Shown here in pieces: positions 56,600-64,000 of a stretch of DNA of 64,000 nucleotides. The translations under genes and the position numbers were made by a program. How positions within the stretch are numbered: the stretch's first letter is position 1; every line of letters starts with the position of its first letter. The DNA comes from Cristatella mucedo (Eukaryota; Bryozoa; Phylactolaemata; Cristatellidae): the NCBI GenBank assembly GCA_009760855.2, contig WPIO01000012.1, positions 1,797,001 through 1,861,000 of the forward strand, written 5' to 3'. The notes below the pieces were generated by a model. That model worked only from the letters and a program-made list of their open reading frames with translations, was not told where the DNA came from and searched no databases.

Positions 56600-57700
56600 A
56601 GCTGCCTAAGTAGGTGAGGTGAGCGCACTGCTGTGACGATCATCTCGTCGCCGACCGCACCGACCCACGGGTTTTCCGCTACCAAGCTGTCTTCCATCAT
56701 CTGACACCCAGGCTAAAACCACATGCGCTTTTCGTGCGTTTCGGATGATGCTACAAGCGCGGCACGCCTGCGCATACCGTACGTAACCGCTGGGCCAGCG
56801 GCTCGAGACGCAGCGACTGTGGGGCGTTACAGCTTGCGACGAAACTGGGATAAGAGACGATAAATGGGCTCGCTGCTGTGATATCACGTGACAGCAAACC
56901 CGGGGCGCCCTCGCAGTGGTGACCTGCATGTTTTCGAACGGTTGCAGGTCTGGAGTGCGCCGGACGTTGCCGGACCGTCTGCTTACTGCGTGCGAGGCGA
57001 CGCCGAACGCGAAGACTCTCTACTCTTCCTGACAGCTCCGGACGCTAGTAAGCAACTGTGACCGATGCCGTTCTGACTTCGCTAACACCGATTTGGGCGT
57101 GCTCCTGCAGGCCGAGTAAAACCGGACTAGGCCGCCGGCCGGGTATTGCTGGCCGCCGGGGCACCAGTCCCGGCCGCTGATGCGTGGCATGCGCCATCCT
57201 TCGGCCGAGACCCAAAGAGTTCTAAGAACCTTCCAACTGGTGGCGCCGCGGCCGCTCTGAAGGCGCGCGCTGCCAATTGGGACATGCCGTCGCTCCCGCC
57301 TGCACGGGGGGGGGAGGGTGGGGCGGTTTTGAGGCTGGGCTGGGGTGGGTGGGCTCCGGCGAGCGGCGAGTCGGTTTCCCGCTGTCCCGTGGCCCGAGTT
57401 AGCGGGTTGTCGTGGCCTTGCGTATCGGGCAGAGGGTGGACTGGCGGCGCTCAGCCTTCGAGCCGATTCGCAGCTCTTCGGCGCGCCGGTGACTGAGCCA
57501 GCTCGTGGTAGCTCGCTCGCCTGGAGCTTCCATCGCCCTAGAGCTGCCACCGCAGCCTCGCTTCTCGCTTCGCGACCGCATTTCACGACTGGCAACGTGT
57601 GTTGATTTCCCACGCTGCGGAGTGAAAGTGCCTCTCCGTTCATCGTTCCGTTTGGCACATCGGCCCGTAAGCCTGCCCTCATCTCAGTGAGGTCTTTGCT
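56600..57700. promoter_or_regulatory. NAGA: GC-rich block, possible NAGA promoter region
   Basis: It lies 1.5-2.6 kb upstream of the NAGA coding start, where an upstream UTR exon is expected because coding exon 1 begins after an acceptor. Raised CpG content over about 1 kb is the only support. No TATA box or defined start was identified. A long minus-strand frame (57020-57733) has composition typical of GC-rich noncoding sequence. Confidence 0.35.
56948..57130 (+). CDS. Possible 3' end of a short plus-strand gene near the NAGA 5' side
   Basis: An acceptor (GAACGGTTGCAG) opens a frame VWSAPDVAGPSAYCVRGDAE ending in phase 1 at a GTAAGC donor (57048). A 63-nt intron leads to GCTCCTGCAG and an in-phase RVKPD plus TAG at 57128-57130. 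A second forward frame is also open to a TGA near 57030, and could join a small ATG exon near 56572 (MTDIHRAGKELP). The reading is therefore ambiguous. Confidence 0.27.
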
Positions 57701-57741
57701 GTATATAACCTGCTGCCGCTTAGGAGTGAACAACTCCCAGC

Positions 57742-57808
57742 ATATTTGTCAGTATCGTCATTGCAAGCGGCGGTAATAGCCGTCAAGGCTCTTCTGCCAC
57801 TATATAAT
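57742..57808 (+). mobile_element. SINE I 3' fragment
   Basis: GCAAGCGGCGGTAATAGCCG, CAAGGCTCTTCTGCCACTAT: the body and part of the tail only. Confidence 0.6.
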
Positions 57809-57979
57809 ATTATCTTTTATTATTGGTATTCAATACGACTCTGCAAGTGTTGTCGTTTTGCAGGCAATGCAAGGATACAGCAAATGTGGCCATCATATGG
57901 CCCAGACCTGGCCCGACTCGGAAACTTAAGCAGAAGCCTGTCTCCATGATGCCAAGCAGTCATCGCCCCTGGGTCTTAG

Positions 57980-58133
57980 CTGGGGGGGGGGTCAGGGGTA
58001 AGGTGCTCGTTCTTCACAACACTTGGCGTGGGTTCGAGTCTTGTAGTGGCCTGTCCTTTATTAACCACTGCAAGTGGTGGTGACAGCCGTGAAGGCTCTT
58101 CTGCCCCTATTTAAAATAAGGCTGTTAAATTAG
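57980..58133 (+). mobile_element. SINE I copy
   Basis: AGGGGTAAGGTGCTCG, B box GGGTTCGAGTCT, GTGGTGACAGCCGTGAAGGC, tail AATAAGGCTGTTAAATTAGC. Confidence 0.75.
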
Positions 58134-58727
58134 CATCCCTTTTATTTCTTTTTTCTAATTTTGTTATCATGAGCAAAAAGGTCTGTTTCTCTGTAGCCGC
58201 CCTTCCCCTACCGGGGTTCTTCCTGGAATGCTGATAGTTCGTCGGTACCCAATCGCTAGCAAGCCACACTATCCACAAGGGTTTAGGTCTTTTGTGTGCT
58301 TCCAACAGGAATCTATTATTCAGCAAGCTTGTGACTTTTCGTCAGATTCACGGTCATAATCTGACTGCAAATACATCACCTCTACGTGTGGTAGCATTGT
58401 CATTTCTAGCCGTTTGGTCATGCTTGAGCTATCTTAGGGCTAGTTAAAGCACTTTGGTTCCCAGTAAATCTAAACCCTGCTTAGTAAATCTAAACCCTGC
58501 TCGAATAGCATGCCCCTACTGAGCTGGGGAGAGTGTCTGCAACTATCGACGAATTTGGACGGCTACATGGTTGTTCTAAAGTTGCATCATCCACCAGTCT
58601 TATTCCCCCTTCACTTGCGTTGATCAACGACAAGCAAGAGTCTGCGTGGGCTAAGGATGTGCAGGTTTTATTTAGTTGCACAATGATTTTGCCAGGGGCT
58701 GTCTGGTCTGCTCTCCGCCAGCCGAAG

Positions 58728-59395
58728 CACCCCTACTGGCCTACCAGCATGTGCGATCAGGCGATTGCAGCTGGTGCAAAACTCGGCAGCTAGACTTGTC
58801 TGCCGTGAGCGTCGCAGTTGCCACATTACTCCATTTCTCGCCAACCTGCACTGGCTACCAGTCAAGCAACTGATCGACTTCAAGGTTTTGTCGCTCACTT
58901 TTAGGTCCCTTCATTCTATGGCTCCAGCCTATCTCTCCGACATACTCCCCCATCAGGCCAAGCATCGTACCACATGCTTTTCGGAATCCAACAGTCTAGA
59001 AATACCTCGTACAAACCTCAAATCCTTTGGAGACCGTGCATTTAGTTCGTATGCTCCCAAAGCCTGGAACTCCCTCCCGACCTGCGTCAGAACATCCCCT
59101 GACCTGACCACATTTAAAAGGAACCTAAAAACACACCTATTTAGGACAGCATTTAGTGGGTCCCTGTGATTCGTCCTTGATGTGCTTAAGCGTGCTGACA
59201 CTGCATGCTGCCACTAACCACATTTGCATGCTGACCCTGTGCATGTCACCCCTAACCATATTATTCATTTCGTTTGTTTTTCAAGCATGATTTTACTTAA
59301 CATTCAATTGCATTTCACTTTACAGCAAATGTAAAGCGCTTAGAAAGATATTAAGTTCTCCGAGGTCAATATGCAAACGTATTATTATTATTATT
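58728..59395 (+). mobile_element. LINE B 3' fragment
   Basis: An open frame at 58765-59169 (134 codons) from MQLVQNSAARLVCRERRSCH to FKRNLKTHLFRTAFSGSL, then the 3' UTR, a degenerate tail and an ATT repeat. Confidence 0.88.
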
Positions 59396-59779
59396 ATTAG
59401 CTCGTCTGGAGAGTGGCAACCCACCCACGGGCATCCAGGAGGGGAATCTGCCACACTTTCGAAAGTTAAGAGCATTGGCACTTGCTTTGGATCACTTTGA
59501 AGGGAATTAGGCGGCAAGTTCAGTGGAGCAGTTCCGGTTTTGGAGTCACTCCCATGGACTGGCTGTGACCAAATTCCCAATAGGACCATCCCCATTTTAG
59601 GGAGTAGTAGAAAGGGTAAGATTGAGGAGTAGCCGATGCTGTGATTTTAAGTTTGACAAGAAGCTGTCATTGCCCCATTTTGACTGACCTAAAGGGTAGT
59701 CAACAAATCCCAGAAGTTCAGCCACTCAGCTCCTTTGCTTGAGTAGTTGCATTGCTCTTGGTCGACTGACACAGCAAAA

Positions 59780-60118
59780 TTCTTACTCTAACTAACCCAC
59801 AAGGGTGGTGACCCTTGTGTGTCAGGTCACCATGGCTTGGCTCCTTCAGACCTAGCTGAACTGCTGCACCAGTTTCAGCCTTGTAGTGCCCTCGGGTTCT
59901 CATGGATTGTAAATTGGCTGCTCCATTCCTACGCTTAAAGACCTTTAGCAACAGAAGCCTTTGCTTTGCATATCCTAGACTGGGGGGGCTAAATTCCACA
60001 ATGTTTACACAGCGACATCTACTCTCTTGTGCCGACTGTTGCTCATTGTTTCCAGCCGTCCTGAGCTGCTACTTCCATGTTACTTACGACATCTACTGCT
60101 CTCCTGACCCAGCTATGC
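59780..60118 (+). mobile_element. LINE A, old degenerate fragment
   Basis: Recognisable pieces of the RT C-terminal region (GCTTGGCTCCTTCAGACC, GAACTGCTGCACCAGTTTCA, TGCTCTCCTGACCCAGCTAT) with frameshifts and stops. It is cut off at its 3' end by the SINE at 60127. Confidence 0.75.
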
Positions 60119-60126
60119 TTCTCTGC

Positions 60127-60247
60127 ATTGGCCCGAGGGTTAAGGTGTTTGCCTTAAACGACCAAGGTCGAGGACTCGAGCCCCGTGGCTTATGTGAAGC
60201 ACCTGGATAGAGGTTAAGTTCTCTTAGGATGCTATACAAATGCATTG
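60127..60247 (+). mobile_element. SINE II copy
   Basis: GGCCCGAGGGTTAAGGTGTT, B box GGACTCGAGCCC, CACCTGGATAGAGGTTAAGT, TCTCTTAGGATGCTATACAA. It is inserted between two LINE A pieces. Confidence 0.82.
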
Positions 60248-60261
60248 TATATTTTTTTTAT

Positions 60262-62600
60262 TTCTTATTCTTTTCTTTGTTGCGTGAGATGAAAGCATTG
60301 ACATGGACAAGTTTTTGAAATCTGTTTGTGATGCAGGCCTTCTTGATCTGCATTCAGACTCTACCGGCAGCCTCGATACCCTCACTGATGCGATGAACGT
60401 GACACTCAGGAGTGCTCTTGACAAGCATACCCCCGTTCGCTCTATCAAAGTGTTCAAAGTCGTCGAGATTGCTTTCAATTTACAAAAAAACTCCTTAAGA
60501 TGCGCCGTGTTAAGCGCAGGCTGGAACGTCATTTCAAGAAATCGGGATCTGAGGCAGACCTAGTCAATTTTAAAGACTTCCTTCGAGTTTACACACGAAA
60601 GCTTAAAAAAACCAGGGCTTCTTTTTTCATTAGAAAGCTGAATTCCTGCCAGTCGGACACTAAACAGATTTATAAGACAGTAAACCATTTACTGGCCAAT
60701 GCTGTGAGGTCTGACTCCCCAGATATTAAGGGCTCAGCCGAAAAGTTTTCAGCCTTCTTTACTGAAAAAACTGTGCACATTCGTGCCTCCATTAAGCCCC
60801 CTCCGACCAAAGCAATCGCGGTTCCTCAACCTGTGACCTTTCTTAATAGGTTCTCCGATGTTTCTGCCTTGATGTGGCTGCCTTAATAAGGTCTAGCAAA
60901 AAGAGCTCATCTCCTGAAGACCCTATACCTTCATCTCTCTGGTCTTCACTTGCTAACCAACTTAGCCCTGCCATAACCAAGATTTTTAATGCTTCTTTGG
61001 GAAAAGGGGTCGTCCCCAAGTCCTTCAAATCGGCAATCGTTAGACCTATTCTTAAAGAGCCTGGATTAGACACAGAGGTCCTAGCAAACTATCGTCCAGT
61101 TTCCCTTCTTCCGTTCTTATCAAAGATTCTTGAAAAAATTGTTGCTAAGCAGCTAGTTGAACATATTGAAAATAATGGAATGTCTGAAACATTTCAATCA
61201 GGGTTCAAGAGGCAGCACTCTACTGAAAATGCTCTCCTCCGTGTTAACAATGACATTCTACGTGGCAACGACGACGGGAATGTCACTGCCCTAGCTCTGC
61301 TAGATCTGTCTGCTGCCTTCGACACCATTGATCACGATGTTCTGCTTGAACGATTGAGAACAACGATCGGTCTGGCAGACGAAGCACTGGCATGGTTTAA
61401 ATCATACTTGTCTGATCGTGTTCAATCCGTGTCGTGTGGGGGTCAGGTCTCAGACATAAGAAGGGTCACCTGTGGAGTCCCTCAAGGGTCTGTCCTCGCT
61501 CCCTTGCTGTTCTCCATTTATACACAACCTCTGGGAAAAGTGATTAAGGCCCATGGAATAGGATATCACTTCTATGCTGACGATACTCAGTTGTATTTGT
61601 CATTTAAACCGTCGGAATCTGCTGCAGCAACTGAGAAACTGAATGCTTGCCTTGCCGATATTCGACCCTGGATGTCGGAAAACTTCCTGAAATTAAATGA
61701 CGATAAAACCGAACTGCTTCTCATAGGACACCATAAGCGTGTAGCTGGATTAAAAAGCTTTGCTGTTCTAATAGCTGATGCTATTGTGCGACCTTCACCA
61801 CGTGCTCGTAATCTAGGTGCCGTGTTCGACAGCTGCCTCAATTTCAAAGGCTTCATTCAGAAGACTGCCTCTACAGCTAGCCATCACATCCGATCCCTAT
61901 CCAAGATTAGAAGCTGTCTCCCACAGTGGCTTGTAAAAAATTTAACTTGCTCTTTAGTTCTGTCTCGGCTTGATTATTGTAATTCCCTTTTGGCTGGGCT
62001 GCCAAAGAAAGCTATTATGCCACTACAGCTGACTATGAATATGGCTGCAAGGCTGGTCTTCAAGTCCCAGTGGTTTGAGCACATGCCACCTCTGCTGAAA
62101 GAGCTAGGTTGGTTGCCGGTTGAGCAAAGGATACAGAGCAAAGTTCTTACGCTGACCCACAAGGCCCGCCACGGCTTGGCTCCTTCATACCTGGCTGAAC
62201 TGCTGCATCAGTTTCAGCCTGTTCGCGCCCTCAGGTCCTGTGTGGACAATATATTAGCTGTTCCATTCCTCCGATTAAAGACCGTTGGCGAGAGAAGCTT
62301 TAGCTCTGCAGGTCCTAGACTGTGGAACTCGCTTCCACAATTCTTATGCAATGACAACTACTCTCCAACTGCCGACTATGGCACATCTTTTTCAGCCGTC
62401 CTGAACTGCTACTTCTATGCTACTCACTACCTCAACTGCTCTCCTGACTCAGCTATGCTTCCCACTTTCTCTCTGTTGCGTGAGGCGGTCTGTTTGGTAC
62501 CGAATGCCTACCGAAAGCCGCTTAGGCTGTGAGTGCGCTATACAAAACTCTCCTGCATTACATCCACATGGTCTTTATGACTTTGTGGAGTTACTGATGG
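60262..62600 (+). mobile_element. LINE A, longest copy, intact RT core
   Basis: A CR1/L2-like non-LTR retrotransposon copy that is 5' truncated: the endonuclease region is absent. Upstream pieces (60303-60563 and 60500-60886) correspond to the linker between endonuclease and RT and are split by frameshifts. The frame 60874-62532 (552 codons) is open and carries the RT landmarks NYRPVSLLPFLSKILEK, FQSGFKRQHSTENAL, LALLDLSAAFDTIDHD, GVPQGSVLAPLLFSIYTQPL and FYADDTQLYLSF, plus the C-terminal HKARHGLAPSYLAELLHQFQ region. The ORF ends near the family tail GCTATACAAAACTCTCCTGC. The element probably moved recently, although this copy cannot act alone. Confidence 0.92.
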
Positions 62601-62629
62601 AGACGGAGATACAAGTGGCTATGGTATTG

Positions 62630-62735
62630 GCATAGAAAGCTGCTTAGGCCATTAGTGTATTTGTGAAAATTCTCCCGTGTAACGCCCACTCGGTCCTTAT
62701 GTCTGTGGAGCTACCAACGAGATACATGATTACGT
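62630..62735 (+). mobile_element. LINE A tail, second divergent copy
   Basis: Sequence after the 60-62.6 kb LINE repeats the 3' tail with many changes (GCTGCTTAGGCC, then AAAATTCTCCCGTG, then GTCTGTGGAGCTACC). This suggests an older insertion or tail duplication at the same site. Confidence 0.6.
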
Positions 62736-63153
62736 CAGCACATCATCATATTGACTGGTGAGCTGTGAGTTTCACTGTCATTGTCATTGTCACCTCAAAG
62801 GGCCGTGGCCGGCAGGCAGTAGCCGACCTACCCCCAGGACTCGTCTGCAAATACCATGCCTAGCAGCTAGCTTCAGCCCTCCTGTCATTCTTTGCCCCGT
62901 GCAGGATCAAGGTGTGGCATCATTCTTTACTTAATCTTGAGCATACCTGTGGCGAATCTCTACAGCCTCCTATCGAAATCCGAAAGCTGCATGTGCACAG
63001 CACTGAAAGTTAAAAGCATGCTTCAGCTGAGAAGCCTTCGGTAAACTTGACCATAAACTTAACCTGCAGGCACTGCTATATATAGTCTTAGTTCATGCCC
63101 AGCCAGCTATGCTCAGCTTGGCTATACTTCTGCTGCAAGCCCACCACACTTAC

Positions 63154-63249
63154 GGTTTTCCGGATAGGTATGGCTGATCTGATCGGGTTAAGGGTGCTTG
63201 CAGCAGTCAGTTCAGATATTAGCCTGGCAAGTTTGCTCAGCCTAACCAT
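63154..63249 (-). CDS. Possible minus-strand first coding exon
   Basis: The ATG sits in an ideal Kozak context (GCAGCCATGG) and reads MVRLSKLARLISELTAASTL, then NPIRSAIPIRKT, to a consensus GTAAGT donor in phase 0. The reading frame is open further upstream (Lys/Pro-rich). Its phase would fit the acceptor of NAGA exon 1, but that would bury the signal peptide, so a separate gene is more likely. Confidence 0.27.
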
Positions 63250-63405
63250 GGCTGCAGTCTTATCAATAGCTTTGCCTGGCTTCGGTTTTCTGGGAGCCAA
63301 CCTTTTCGTTTTATGTCATAGTTCAAGCCAGGTGCTGCCTACACGTCCCCTATACCCATGACTTGCTTGACAAGCAGCTATGTCATAAATAAATAAATAA
63401 ATACT

Positions 63406-63572
63406 AGCTGATTTAACAGCCTCTTTTGTATAGCGACAGAAGAGCCTTTACGGCCATCACCATCGCTTGCAGTGGCGATAAAGGATCGCCTACCGCAGGA
63501 TTCGAACCCACGACATCGGGACCGAGGTCGTGAAAAGCAACCACCTTACCTAGTGTGCCATCACGGCTCACC
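63406..63572 (-). mobile_element. SINE I copy, left arm of inverted pair
   Basis: A full-length minus-strand copy, with a (TAAA)n run at its tail side (63385-63404). The A-box-like AGGTAAGGTGGTTGC and B box GGGTTCGAATCC are intact. Confidence 0.88.
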
Positions 63573-63636
63573 AATCACTGTAGGAGGCTGCGTGCACCCC
63601 CATTCCCACCTCCAGCGGACTTGAAGAGAGCGCTTG

Positions 63637-63802
63637 GTGAGCCGTATTGGCTCACTAGGTAAGGTGGTTGCTTTTCACAACCTCTGCCCCGAGGTTGCAG
63701 GTTCGAATCCTGTGGTGGGCAATCCTTTATTGCCACTGCAAGCGGTGGCGATAGCCTTCAAGGCTGTTCTGTCGCTATGCAAAAGAGGTGTTGAATCAGC
63801 CA
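63637..63802 (+). mobile_element. SINE I copy, right arm of inverted pair
   Basis: A full-length plus-strand copy: GTGAGCCGTATTGGCTCACT, B box AGGTTCGAATCC, GTGGTGGGCAATCC, tail GCTATGCAAAAGAGGTGTTG. Confidence 0.88.
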
Positions 63803-64000
63803 TTTTTTTGTCGGCTACCCGCTCTGCTGAAGCTCTGTCTGCCTTTTCGGTTGCCGCTGCCGCCGTCTCAGACGCAGCTGTGGGGCTCGCAGAGCAGCAT
63901 CGATACCCAGGCTTGCTTGCACGTCACTTTGTCTCGGCTTTGGTTTTGGCTCTCACTCCAACAAGCTGGATTGCCAGCTTCGTCGACCTTCACCTTGTAT

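Noticed and set aside
57020-57733. Minus-strand frame of 237 codons
   Set aside because: Composition typical of GC-rich noncoding DNA; no homology-like motifs.
63637-63720. tRNA gene
   Set aside because: The A/B-box head is the 5' part of a SINE repeated many times in the window, with a long non-tRNA body and tail.

Overview
The window comes from the nuclear genome of an animal, most likely an invertebrate. Genes are split by canonical GT..AG introns, intergenic DNA and introns are full of fragments of two CR1/L2-like LINE families and two tRNA-derived SINE families, and microsatellites are common. No ribosomal RNA, CRISPR, phage or bacterial operon signal was seen. The species cannot be fixed from the sequence alone.

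One gene is clearly identified. On the minus strand, seven coding exons from about 55.08 down to 44.34 kb join in frame into a complete 408-residue lysosomal-type alpha-N-acetylgalactosaminidase / alpha-galactosidase (GH27). It has both catalytic aspartates and the Ser/Ala pair that marks the GalNAc-specific branch. A GC-rich block at 56.6-57.7 kb lies upstream and may hold its promoter.

The main unknown is a set of plus-strand exons between about 6.5 and 38.4 kb. Their acceptors, donors and intron phases fit together: phase 0 through a coiled-coil N-terminal part, phase 1 through a GC-rich middle and C-terminal part, then phase 2 into a last exon with a stop at 38421. I read this as one gene of roughly 1000-1100 residues: short acidic N-terminus, coiled coil, a compact unrecognised domain (17.9-18.4 kb), a Ser/Ala/Pro-rich low-complexity segment with a 12-proline run (24.9-26.2 kb), and a charged tail. 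One linking exon, between 26.2 and 29.9 kb, is missing from the model. I do not recognise the family.

Layout: 0.5-5.2 kb holds LINE and SINE debris and a 24-bp minisatellite. 6.5-18.4 kb holds the 5' half of the plus-strand gene, with LINE copies in its introns, including a head-to-head nest at 12.9-15.4 kb. 18.7-29 kb holds GC-rich exons, LINE tails and a hAT/ZMYM-like transposase fragment. 29.8-38.4 kb holds the 3' half of the gene. 38.4-44.3 kb is the convergent intergenic region, with SINEs, microsatellites and some unassigned ORFs. 44.3-55.1 kb is the NAGA gene. 56.6-57.7 kb is GC-rich with possible plus-strand exons. 57.7-62.7 kb is LINE and SINE debris plus the longest LINE copy, with an intact reverse transcriptase core. 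63.1-63.8 kb has a possible minus-strand first exon and an inverted pair of SINEs. All exon calls rest on reading frame, splice-site and phase logic done by eye; no alignment or RNA evidence was available.
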